From NCBI GenBank assembly GCA_037957365.1, contig JARHVA010005357.1, positions 917,001-981,000 of the forward strand: 64,000 nucleotides of DNA. Direction: 5' to 3'. Origin of the DNA: Torreya grandis (Eukaryota > Streptophyta > Pinopsida > Cupressales > Taxaceae). The first letter of the stretch is position 1. The number at the start of each line of letters is the position of its first letter. Positions 49,736-61,659 of the stretch are shown piece after piece. A model generated the notes under the pieces. That model ran no database searches, had not been told where the DNA came from, and was given only the letters and a program-made list of their open reading frames with translations. Position numbers and translations under genes: made by a program.

Positions 49736-51201
49736 AGAAAGATTGAACTCACCCTTTTTTCTACCTTAAGCTCATCCCTTGATTTATGATATTTTCACCT
49801 TCACCTACCTATCCCTCTCCATTTGAGAATAAATGATTACAACATAAAACCATGTGATAAACTGTCACAATCATAGCCTAATCATAAATATGGTACTATA
49901 TCTCTAGCCATGGCATGGTTCTCATGGATACTTTTCATCTCTAATCAAATGAAATCTTATGGTCATTTGTCTCTCAAAACCACCCTTTTTACCTATCATT
50001 ATCTTCTTATGCTAAAATTTTTGATACCACCCTTTTTACCTAGATGCATCCATATCTAAAAACTCACATTAAAACAATTTGGGATAACAAAAAAATATTT
50101 GGGTCACATATTTCTAGCATAACAGACTTATCCCTTGAAGGATAGCTACCAAATAAACAAAATTTAAAACTTAGACCACTCCCTTGAAGGATGGCTAAGT
50201 AAAATGGGTCAAAATCAATCATTTGAAACTTCCCACATTGATCAACTTCACCACCTATCAAAACAAAATCAATAAATGACCCTATATCAAAATTAGAATA
50301 AGCTATCCCAAGAAAGTTGCAATCAACTTTCATTTATTGCATTAGTAAAATTCCTACATCGATCAATCTACACCTTTAATTAAGACATGGACTTATATAA
50401 TTGGTTCTTAGGTCACCTATAGAAGGGGAAAACTAATCCACATAAGGTTACCTTACCTATCAACCCATATTATTTTTCACCCATCACCTATCTCCCCTTT
50501 ATACCATCAATAAATCAAGGGATTATGAGATTACTTGACAAAACATGATCAAGACACCTTTTTTTATCAATGAAAGCATGCTAATTCAAAGCATTCAAAA
50601 GGATTATATTTCTTAAGCCAATCTAACTTTAGGTTTTTTCAGGTCTTTACCAATGAAAAAGTATCATGCCTTTTTCATTACCCTCTTATCATTGGTTCAT
50701 GTAGACATACATCTTATGATTCTCATTTTCTTTTTCCTACATTTAGTTTGTTATCTAAATTTATGTTTTTTCATTATATCCTTAATCATAATCACATCAC
50801 ATCTCCATGATCATAAAAACAAACATAACATTATGAACCACATCATGAACCTTAGCATATATCTATTTATGATCAAAACATCATGAACCACCTCATACAA
50901 CATCTATATCTATAGTATTATCCTATCCATTTACCATGGCATCACAATAACTCATCATATAAAATCATATCATAAACCACATCAATAACCATAATCGAAC
51001 CATTCATCATCATATCCATGAACAAAGAAAAATATCATCCACATTATCATAACCATAATCAAACCATCCATAATTATTAAACATCATATCTATAAATAAA
51101 ACAAAACACCATCCATAATCATCACATGCCTAAAGCTAATAATTCCACATCTCATAAGGCATAAAACATCAAAACATATAAACCATGAACCATGAACCAC
51201 A

Positions 51202-51257
<56 letters not shown>

Positions 51258-51429
51258 TGTGCATCATATATACATCATGTCATCAAATAAATAATACATA
51301 TAGCAATGTATAATCTCTATCTCAAATAATGTACTTCTCGCATCTTTGACACGTAAGATGATTTCAAAAGCATGTATATATACATCTACACCTACATAAT
51401 ATATTGCATATCATGCCCCTGGGATAACA
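49736..51429 (+). other. E1 3' region, left part
   Basis: Between integrase and the antisense ORF. Short open frames (50064-50333 minus, 50653-50886 plus) have no recognisable motif. CATCATGAACCACATCAT-like wording recurs from 50830 to 51200. A (TA)n tract lies at 51204-51255. Long untranslated 3' regions are usual in Tat elements. Confidence 0.6.
51204..51255. repeat. (TA)n microsatellite
   Basis: An uninterrupted AT/TA run of about 52 bp in the E1 3' region, just left of the antisense ORF. Confidence 0.97.
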
Positions 51430-54235
51430 CTACCATTGGCCCCTCCTACACCTACACTACCATCTAGTGTCAGTCCTCATAAGATGCCTATATTCCCACT
51501 CACTATTGAGTTCCATTCCCCTAGAGTCACCATATTTGGTCCACCTACTAAACTGGGCCTGTACTCTCCCCATCTCAACTACTCTAGACACTATGTCAAC
51601 ACTATAGCCTAGTAGTATCTTAACTCCTCCACTATGGACAAGTACCATTTCATAACAATCATACTAGGTGGCCCTCTTGATGGTACTACTGCTACTCCTA
51701 CCCTCTATCTTAAGGTGTCCCTCTCTTGGGTCACCAAACCAAGTGAGGTCTGAGTTTGATCTTTCTCCATTGTAATGGTAGTAACTTGACCCTATAAAGT
51801 CACAATTCATCCCTAAAATGTGGCAACATATCCCTATAATCCTAGAATTTATGCATGAGTAGTAGTCAATGATGCCCCTACCTATCCATCAGGACCACTA
51901 CCTTTTACTTATGCTTTAGCTAGATCTACATCCATGGCCTATCATCCCCCATCATCCCATCTAAAATTGGCTATTGTATATCAATCCTGGTACCATCTTA
52001 CATAACCATCAACAAAATTGGCATCATCTATCCTTGCTCTTATAGATAGTTCCTCATGATCCAACACCACTTTCTCTAGCTATGGCTTAGCTCAAAAAAC
52101 TCTACATCTTCTCTCTTTTACCTCAAAAAAGGATGTACAATACCTTACACTAGGCCATACTTCATCCTCACTCTATCAAATGGGATGATCACAATCTCAT
52201 CCTCTCTTCTCCCATAGATCCACCTCTATCTCTACAAAGAAAAAGTGTGATAGCTATAGAGGGCCCATCTAGGAAATTCAATGTATGACCTCCAAACCAC
52301 ATCAACCACAACCAAACCCTCAAATACATCTCTAAACTAGTCAATGTCCCTCATCCCTCCACCATCCCCTATCAAAGCATAATCTCCACTTCATCATAAG
52401 AAACCCACTCTATAGTCTACTTGGGAATAGCCATCCCATGGTAACTGCAATGGTCTCAAGACCCAAATATGCTCATATTCCCAATAATGGAGTACAAACC
52501 CCATACTGACCCATATCTCTTATGAGCTTGAAATGCCTAGAACTCCTTATATATCTAAACCAAAAAAATGGGTGCCCACCTGAACACCATCCTCCCAAGT
52601 AACATCTTTACCAACACTCCTAGCATTAGATAAGGAAATCAGCCATTGATCAAATCGGGCAACATGAAATAGAAATTGCCATCCTCATCATAGTCATCAA
52701 GAACCTCTCATATAAATACCTCTGGTATAATGTCCCATAATCAAAAACACCTAAATTCCACCTAACATGGACCTAATCATCACCATATAATATATCCATC
52801 TACTCATCCCTTTCTTCACTCTCAATATGATAAATAGGATCCCCTCAAATAGATAACTATGTAATCTTATGAACATCCTCTAATAAGATGGTCATCTCTC
52901 TTGTTAGTAGAAGGAAGGTGTTCATGGTCAAATACCATCTCTAGATGAGGGCCATGATCATCATCACATCTTGTCTCAAGCATTGATAATGTCATATGGA
53001 TCCTAAGCTAACCTCATCCATATGCATCCATCATCCTAAGTCATCCCTCCATGGATCTTTGCAAAGATCTTGGAAACCCAATCCCTCATCTGGTTTTGAT
53101 TTCATACCTACAAAAACAAATCAAGTTAGCATGCACACTTAGTTACCATTGCATATACTTATTATAACTAAATCACCTTATGTCCACCTATATCAACCTA
53201 TTCCAACATTGACCCATAGCCATTATCTCTAACACATTACCTCTAACCCTTTGACATAACCCTCACCCATATATGTTTTTTGATACCTACCTAAACTTAT
53301 CAAATCAACACCTAACTATCACAAAAAAATCATTTTGACACATCATTCCTACTTGTAAATCATCCTATCCGAACCCATCAACCTAAAAATTTAACTCTAC
53401 CCTAACCCACAAAGTCTTCAACACCTTACCTAAACCTATCAACACCTAACTAACAATCATCTTAAGACATCAAAACCACTTAATATATATCATACTTGGA
53501 AATCATCTTATCCTTATTCTCACTTAGAATTTAAATCCTACTCAAGACCTTTAAAACATTTTAAAAACATTTTTTTCTAACACTCCTATCAACCTACTTT
53601 CCCTAAAAACTTGATCACTGATGATCACTATGACCACCAAGGGTCAAGTGGGCTTTTCACTTTGGTGATCGACTACCAACAGTTAGGATGACCATCGATG
53701 GTTAGTTTTAACCATTTATGATCATTGTGTATGACCATTGAAAATGAAACCTAACCCTATATTCCTCAAAAAAATTACCAAAACACAAAGATTTAACTAT
53801 AAAACTACCTAAATCTACCCTATAACCTATTCCCATTCTAAAACTTCCTTCAAATTTTAATATCACCTACTAATTTTATTAATTTTACCCACAACCTAAA
53901 TTAGGGGAAAACCCCCCCAAAACCCTACCAAACCAATCAAAAATCACCCAAATTCAACTATAAAATAAAAAAATCAACTAAATTAATAATTTTAAAACAT
54001 CTCGTACCTCATTCCTAAACCACTATCAAGGATGGAGCCCATGTCTAGATACATGACCACACCCTTATCTGTCATGCTCCTTAGTTTGAGCTGGATCACC
54101 TCAACACACATGCTCAACCAATCAATAATCACCACCTCAACCAAGTACTTAGTCAGCCCTCTCAGCAAAATGCCAAAGTACCAAATCACTAGAGCATAGA
54201 AATCATGGAGGTCAAATTGTCAAAAGTGAAAATGA
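51430..54235 (-). pseudogene. E1 antisense extra ORF with plant-mobile-domain-like core
   Basis: Right-to-left translation gives protein-like sequence over about 2 kb on the strand opposite to gag-pol. An N-terminal part (53992-54230) reads DLHDFYALVIWYFGILLRGL, then EVVIIDWLSMCVEVIQ. After a candidate intron the core has RHYQCLRQDVMMIMALI, then RWYLTMNTFLLLTREMTILL, EDVHKIT and GDPIYHIESEERDE (52780-52990). This matches the plant mobile domain pattern ALxxRWxxxTxTFxLxxGEMTxTLEDVxxLxGL. Farther left, EVWPSVRYCT and YVRWYQD-type blocks and a coiled-coil-like end (QVTTITMEKDQTQTSLGLVT, near 51790-51730). Stops replace Arg, Gln and Trp codons. Extra antisense ORFs are known in Tat elements; function is unknown. 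Confidence 0.68.
53108..54007 (-). other. Candidate intron in the antisense ORF
   Basis: The minus strand reads ATGAG|GTACGAG at 54007 and TTTGTTTTTGTAG|GTATG at 53108, with a pyrimidine run before the acceptor. The 900 bases between lack the protein-like character of the flanks. Joining at these sites leaves the two flanks one base out of register, so either the site is slightly different or a later indel occurred. Confidence 0.4.
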
Positions 54236-54345
54236 TTTTTTTATTTTTTCACTTTTTATCTATAACCTTATAGGGTTTCCCCCTGACCATCAATAGTTAG
54301 GGTGACCATTGATGGTGGACCCTAGGAACCCCTGACCATCAACAG
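53600..54345. repeat. Short palindrome cluster shared with the E1 LTR
   Basis: Variants of GACCATCGATGGT(C/T)AG and GACCATCAACAGTCAGG occur near 53614, 53690, 54288, 54308 and 54336. The same motif recurs in the 5' LTR (26629, 26764-26845, 27404-27470) and 3' LTR (55226-55285). Confidence 0.75.
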
Positions 54346-55028
54346 TCAGGGACCCCTATTTTGTTTTTCTTGGCACCCAACCTAGGTGTCAAATATTTTA
54401 AGATTAACCTTTCTCAACCAAACCAAATTTTTTTGAAGATTACCCTTCTTTGACCAGCCATTAGACCACATCCACCTCAATGTTGGCCATTTTTTGACCC
54501 AAACACTCACATATTTTGTGATGAGCTTGTTTGGTCATTTTTTATCATATCAACCAACCTTATCATGTTGAATATTTAAATTTACACTACATTCATAAAC
54601 TAGACCATTTATGTTTTTCAAGGGAGCACTTCCTACCTTAGATACCTATGAAAACACTAACCTTATCTAGAATACTTATAACATCACCTGATCATTTATG
54701 ACTAACATTGTAGATCAATTACCCTATCACTTATACTTCTAGAATTGACCTTATTTTTACCAACATTGGTAACCTTAGTCTGTGTGTGATCTTGGATATC
54801 ACACTTAGTCACATTTTGTGTGCATGTTTGTATTTCAAATGCCCAACCACCCTTTTTTTCACCTACCTCATGACTCACCATATACTACTTATCAAACCCT
54901 AACTTAATTTTGGTTTCACTTTATTGACACTTATTTTGAGGGGAACACCTTCTCCCATACTTGAGGTAATCAAACCTTTGACCAAGTATTCCATTTTTTC
55001 TTTTTTTCTTGTTCATTCAAAGCCACAT

Positions 55029-55042
55029 AAAAAGGGGCAAAA
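55029..55042 (+). other. Polypurine tract of E1
   Basis: AAAAAGGGGCAAAA directly precedes the 3' LTR start at 55043, as required for plus-strand priming. It has one C. Confidence 0.8.
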
Positions 55043-55833
55043 TATAGACACTAAAAAACCATACTAGGTGTTGAAATTCCTTAGGATACCTTAGGAACTA
55101 CCTAACCCTTCTTGACCCACTGACTAACCTATCAAACCTTGGGTCTAGTTAACTACTTAGCTAACTAAAATCAATAACTTACTAACCCACTAACCCTTTT
55201 AACTTACCTTGTCCCCTTTTTTCTCTAGACACTCGACTATTGATGGTTATCTTAATCATGGATGATTAGCCTAATTATCGATGATCAGGTCTTCAATGTT
55301 CTAACACATTACTAGTTGTGTGAGAACTAATGAGGCATAATTAAATATGTTCACCTTAAGTGGTGCTAACAAAATCCCAAGCATTAAAATTAATAAGAAA
55401 ACCTACTAGAGAACTTTCTTTCCTCCATCTCTATTTGTTTATAGAAGGAGGGGAGTATGAGGTGAAAAGGATCCATCATCACTAGCATTCTTGCACATAG
55501 GTATTTAAGCTCTCCAACCACCTAGTCTTCTTCTAATGATTTAGTAATAGAAATAAAATTTAAACCTCTAATCAAAATTGGATTGACAAGATCCTAACAA
55601 GCTCGCACTTCTTGGATCTAGCTTGCTTTAGGTAGTCCACTTAACTATCTTACTAACAACCCCTTTTGTTAGTGATTTCTTATCTACAGGTTAATCCTTC
55701 CAAGCTAAAGAGGAGTTCTCCATCTCTATATGGATTACATGCACATCACCAACCAGGTATTTCTACCATACCCTTACTACTAGTTTCTTATCTTCTTCCA
55801 ACATTAAGAAATGAGAAAAAATTAAGAGAAATA
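55043..55833 (+). repeat. 3' LTR of E1, shortened
   Basis: Starts TATAGACACTAAAAAACC (TG decayed to TA) and ends ATTAAGAGAAATA. It aligns with both ends of the 5' LTR but lacks the left hairpin arm and about 620 bp corresponding to 27135-27755, joined near 55570-55580. The TATAGAAGGAGGGGAG element is kept near 55440. Confidence 0.92.
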
Positions 55834-55838
55834 GTTGG
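55834..55838. other. E1 target site duplication, right copy
   Basis: GTTGG, identical to the five bases before the 5' LTR. Confidence 0.9.
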
Positions 55839-58800
55839 ACTAAGAGATAATAAATTTGGCACAAAGAGATATCAAATGTAAGATTTTTGGTAGTGGGAAG
55901 GTCTTAGAACTAAATGGTACAACCAGGATAGGTATTTTCTAAGTGTACAAGATTTAGATTTAGTGTCTATATTTACCTTCCCTTTAACCAAGTAATGAAA
56001 TTTCTAATTTAAAGGGAAAAGAATGTGTATCTGGGTGTGTACAACATAGCTTGCCTTTATGTGAGTCTAAATTGAGTGATATGTTGGTGACTGACCTAAA
56101 ACTAAGAGCATGTTACATTATATAATTAGTGAATATAACATGGAATTAAAATAATTTAAAATGCTTGAAAGTAAAGAAATAAAGGTTAGGAGTGTACCTA
56201 TTTTTTGATGTAACCATCTTGCTTTTTAACAATTTGATTTGAAGAGATATTTTCTTATGTAGCCTTAGATATGAGATTAAGACAATTATTAAACCTTAAA
56301 GTGCATATAGAGAGAGAGAAATTTGAGGGAAAATGTTCCCAACCTTGGAAAAATAATGAGTTTCCACATAGCCTTTGAGAATATCTCAATCATGAAACCC
56401 AATCATACTTATAACTAGGCAAGTGTGAGTGATCCAATAAAATCACACTATATATTTGGTGAAGCTAGATGATTTAATTAAGTATAAACTATAAACTTGG
56501 TAATATTAAGTGATGTAATTACCTCAAGCTCATCAAAAGGTGAACCAAATAATTCATTAGATTGACTTAATAAATTACATACAAGTCTATCATTGATATG
56601 ATAAAAGTCCATAGTAGTATTTGAAATCTGAAAGTTGATTTTATTTTACATTTTAAGGTGTTCTTTATATGACATTTGTGCCTCATATATGTCTCAAGCT
56701 GAAACCTAGGTATAACAATGGTACCAATGTGTAAATTGCTACCACAAATATGTATTTAAATTATATAACTATGAAACATGGCCAATTTTTAAATTTTACA
56801 AGTGTTGAATACATGTTCCCATGACATGTCCCCATTGGAATTAAATAATCTAAGAACTAATGTAAGTGTGTATAACAAGTTTCCATAACATGCCCCCACT
56901 GTAATGTAGATATGTTGAATATTTAATAAGTGTGGAAGTCATGCCTTAAATAAAATATAAAACTACAAATATGTGGAACCCATGCCTCTATGACATGCCT
57001 CCACTACTCTTCTCCCCCTTTTAAGTGAGGGGATGTATAAACTAGTAGTTACCTTACCTCAAAAAGATAAGATAATTGTATAATATTTGTATGAATTATG
57101 TAGCATATAGGAGTAACATGTCTAGGTAGATTTATAAATGAGGTACATATAATGTGATCACATCAAGGCCTATGATGTATGATGTGAATCATGGAAATGT
57201 ATAGAAAGTAATAATACAAGCTCAACAATAAATCATGCACATACACAAGATCACTCAAAATCAAAACAAAATTTAATGATCTAAGGAGACCTAATACAAT
57301 GGGGATGTTCAAATGCCTCACAATATAAGGGAAATGAATTATTCAAATGTCCACAAAACATAAAAATACATGTTCAAATGTCTACACATAACAAACTAAG
57401 ACATATTCAAATGTCAAAATATGAAAATAAAGCCACAAGGGCCATAAAATGGAGCATATTAAAATGATTGAAAAATTAATATAATATAAGATAATATCAA
57501 GCAAGGAATACATTCAAAAAAGTGTAAAAAAGGAAATTATGGAATCATAAGCATATCATACTAGTCCATAGATATATGTGTAGTAAGTAATGTTAACTAC
57601 ATAGCATATCAAGTACACTATGAGAAATGTAAGCATGGATAAAGGCATGTGTAAGTATAGAATATCAAACATGATAATAGAAATGATCATATAATAATAT
57701 AACCTAGATGTATCATGATCAAGGAAAAGGACTCCCCCAACATCATGATGATTTGAGTAGAGGTAAGGCTAAACATATATATGTACATATAGCCTAAGTA
57801 TGCCTATATCATACTCAAAATATGCATGAAACATATGTGTGTGTATATAAATAAATGATATGCTATATGCCAACAACATCGATGTTGATTTAACTATTTT
57901 TGGAATTATTGATTGTAAAACCCTAATTAGATAAAGAGATGATTATATATATTAGGGAATAAATACAGAAATATCAACAACCACTGATTTGTATAATAAT
58001 TGATTTTTTTCTTAGCCTATAAGTAACATTAAATTACAATAAAGATTCTTATCTATAAAAATGATTGAGATGAATAAGTGGTAGGATAGAAATTAGTTTA
58101 GGAACAGTATAAGGTGTCATCAACATGAAACAAATGCCAGAGTTTCCTTAAAATAATAGCATGGTATTTATACTAATATCACACTATGCTAGTGTCATGT
58201 GTACCATGCTAATGACACTGAGCAGATGGAATATTAATTTTCTAGGAGGATGTTTGCCTTGTTCTAAAAATCATGTGTCTTTATGAATGAATCCTAAATC
58301 ATGGTTTGTTCCCTATTTTAATATATTTTTATGTGAAACCCTAAGCCTTCATGCTTTCTTGATTTTTTGAGGAATATAATTAGAAGTAGAGTGGCATTAG
58401 AAGAGTGTGCTAGATATGACCTCAACACCCCATGTGATGACTGTTGTCTACATAAAAATACTTTAAAAGGGGATCAATCATAATGTAGTTCTTCCAATCT
58501 AAGTATTGGTGTAAGTGAAAGTGAATGATAGTATGAATGATGTTTTGAATGCTTTGAGTGTGTATTGAAACTAAAAACCTAAGTAATCGAAGATTTGGGT
58601 TGTCATAGATGGGTTTTATGTATAAGTAGGGGAAAATAGGGATTAATGACCTTGATTTGTACAACTATTTTTGAGTTTGTTCATGAGATTTGTATCTATT
58701 TTCTATCTAATTGATAAATGAATGAGAGTGATCTTTATATAGTGTTATGGTGCTTATCAAGACATCAAATGAGTATAGGTTGACCCTCAAATGCTTTGGT

Positions 58801-59028
58801 AAGTAGAAAGATATTCATTATTGGTAATGAAAGATCAGGGTGAAAAAGGGTCATTGGTTCCTAAGAGATGGGCTAATGTGTCTTTTGATATATCTAGTCA
58901 AGGGATGAGTGTACACATAAGATATAAAATGATAAAAAGAGGCCCTAAAATAAGTCTATGATTAAAATAAGGATAGGGTGGTCTTAAGTGACACTCATTG
59001 CATTAAAATTATATTTTTGATTATTACA
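55839..59028. other. A+T-rich region, probably old LTR DNA, no gene
   Basis: No domain or convincing frame. If the polypurine tract at 59029 is real, the part left of 59028 is the 3' LTR of a minus-strand element (start TGTAATAATC). The far end of that LTR was not found. Wording such as CATGTTCCCATGACATG, ACATGCCCCCACT and CATGTTCAAATGTC recurs. Confidence 0.45.
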
Positions 59029-59043
59029 TTTTCCCCCTCTTTA
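59029..59043 (-). other. Putative polypurine tract of a minus-strand gypsy element
   Basis: The minus strand reads AAAGAGGGGGAAAA followed by TGTAATAATC, a good polypurine tract plus LTR start. Just upstream the strand reads FTFDDEFIE, stop, RGKM, a familiar polyprotein C-terminus before the tract in plant gypsy elements. Confidence 0.6.
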
Positions 59044-61659
59044 TTCAATAAATTCATCATCAAAGTGAAATTACTAGGATAAAAGAAAGAGATATGTACC
59101 TAGACTTACCTAAGAGGCAAATCCCATGAATTTGGATATGGGTCTATGAATTTTGATGCATTGTGTGTCTTGAAAATGAAACATGTATGAATTAATATTT
59201 ACATAAGAAACATCAAAAGAAAAGATAAAACTGAGTACAGAGATGATGAGAGAGAGAGGAAATGAATGAATACACCTCATTGGGTATGCAAACCAATGCT
59301 AAAACCTAGATAAATCCTATGTGTGTAAATGGTTATAAAATGGTGAATAGATTGGAATATGATAATGGATTGCCCAATCCCCATGTGTAAATGGATCAAG
59401 AACTTAAGTTGGCCTTGAATCCATCGTTACCCACCCCTTCTTAGTGGATCATAACCTATGAATAACTTTGGTTGGACTGATGAGTTGTCCAACCCTCTCA
59501 AGTATGTAGATCAATAACTCAATTAGGGTATGAATCCATGCCTACCCATGTGTATTAGATACATCTTAAGCTAAAATTGTGTGATGTAACTTAAACAGTG
59601 TAAGATGGCTCTAGGCCATATAGAAACTCTGAAATGTAAAAATAGCTATGGGCCACTCAAGAATGCCAAATACTATATATGGAATGAGGCATCAGTCTAG
59701 TGTAAACCTAGTGAAAAACTAGTGTATATGGTTTATGGAGTATATAATATGGATAATGACTTGGAATTTTCATTCCATCTAAGAGTAATGGTGCCAAACT
59801 AAACATATGAGAATAATATACCATGCATATGCCCCTAACTCTAATATTTATGTGTATGGATTTTGGACTAATTCATAGCAATATGTGTCTATGTATATTT
59901 AAAATTAAAATGGGAGCAATCATGTCATGTATGATTCCCCCAATCTGAGCAAAACCCATGTAGTTTGTGTAAAAATTGATAATAAATTAAACCTATTTGA
60001 TAATCTATGATTGAGACTATGTAAATCTAAACTGTAATTGTTTTTTTTAGTAATTCCATAATTTTCTATATTTGGGGATATTATAAAGTAATGTGGTCCA
60101 CTTTGCCAATAACATACTACATTATTGACCATTGTACTATTTTATTGATCAAATGTTTTATTTATGAGAAAAATTGAGATGGACCTTAGTGTGACTATTT
60201 TTCAATGTATTTTTCTAAATTTGAGATTTGTAATTTATGTCTATGTACTAAAAACTATGTTCTAAGTACACTAGGAAGGTTTGGTCTCTATGGCAAACCC
60301 ATGTGCATACCCCTATTTTAGTGGAGTTGTTGAACCTATATAATAAATATCTTCAAAATAAAAGATATGCATCTTGTGTGTTAGACTAAAAATATATGAT
60401 TTATGTGTGATAAATCAATACAATGTGTGTACATGACATTGAAATGTAAAATAGTCTAAGCATAAGTTGTAAATGCATGATGTATGTTAAATTTAACATT
60501 CACAAGTTATCAAGATAGATATAATAATGTAATCATGTATATGAACAACATATCTAGATATAATCTAAGTAAACAACCTAAGGGTATGGGGCATGATGTA
60601 CATCAAGGCATTCAAGTATGAGGTTAAGATGCATGAGGTCCCTCATGTTATCATAATTGGATGTGAAATAAACAAGCAAGAGACAAGTATCATGGCCATG
60701 ACACATACATGAAAATATACATACAAACACATAAAGCATGTAAAGTAGGCCAAGGGACCACAATACAAGGGAAAAGGGCACATGTTACTAAGTATAATAT
60801 AGGAACACATACAAAGGCATGTTAAAATGTCCACATACACAAAGAGAAAGTAAGGTTGGCTTAGAGCCACAGGTAATGACATGTTCAAATGTTTTCCTAC
60901 ATAATTAGGAAGCACATACAAGGACATGGGAACATGTATAAAATATACACATAATGAAATGAATTAGATTAGATCCATATAACAATGACATATTCAATTT
61001 CCCTTGATTAGATGTATAAATAAAGAGACAATCAAATATAAACTAGTAAAGCAAGAAATGAAAGTGTGCATAATCATGTGTTCTAAATCCATATAAGATT
61101 AAATATGTTCATAAGCTAATTCTATAGTAGCATTAGTCAGCAAAAAATTAGGGTAGTATAGGATGATAAACATCAAGATATAATCAATGCTAAATATATG
61201 ATATTAAGAATATAAATATGTAACCTAACAAACCAGAAGTTGTGTGTATGATGCCCCTAATGGGGTTGATATGTTAATGTTGAATTAGCATATATGTGTA
61301 TGTGCCCCCAATGGGTAGATAGTAGTAAATCTAGATTTGGGTAGAGGATTTAAGTTTTATAGTGATCTACAAATAGTTGAAAGGAACAAGTGAAGCATGT
61401 ATGTATGATAAAACTAACTATATGAGCATAGATAGCACATGTAGTACCTAAAAAATAGAATGAATGTAAACATGGAAATGCACACAATCTAAAATTTGTA
61501 TTTTCTAAGAAAAATTTGAATGTTTTTTTTTAATATGTTATATTTTTGTGTTTTTTGAGTATAATATATGTACAAACAACATGAAAATGAAACTATATAC
61601 AAGGAGAAAGGTAATAAAAACTAGGTGCAATTAATACTAGAAGTAAATAAGATTATGTA
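59044..61659. other. Unresolved A+T-rich region
   Basis: No recognisable RT, integrase or RNase H even though the flanks suggest a gypsy interior. An imperfect tandem pair lies at about 59367-59560 (anchors (T/G)CCAA(T/C)CC, GATCAA-AACT and GAATCCAT-TACCCA, shifted by about 105 bp). Open frames at 59920-60132 and 60578-60927 have no motif and lie in ATG/CAT-rich low-complexity DNA. Confidence 0.45.

Larger units (their letters stand above)
26432..55833 (+). mobile_element. E1: Tat-lineage Ty3/gypsy element with nested insertions and antisense ORF
   Basis: LTRs lie at 26432-28012 and 55043-55833, and the flanking 5 bp are GTTGG on both sides (26427-26431 and 55834-55838), a perfect target duplication. 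Inside, on the plus strand, are gag, protease, RT, RNase H, archaeal-type RNase H and integrase, then a 5.3-kb 3' region with an antisense PMD-like ORF. Dual RNase H and the long 3' region place it in the Tat lineage (Ogre, Retand and relatives). Removing the solo copia LTR and E2 gives an element of about 17 kb. All coding parts are broken. Confidence 0.93.

Noticed and set aside
58422..58664. 80-codon minus-strand frame
   Set aside because: No motif and no continuation in neighbouring frames; it lies in sequence that appears to be LTR.
60578..60927. Two overlapping minus-strand frames rich in Cys, Tyr and Leu
   Set aside because: They arise in CATG/ATGTG-rich low-complexity DNA in two different frames at once, which argues against selection on either.
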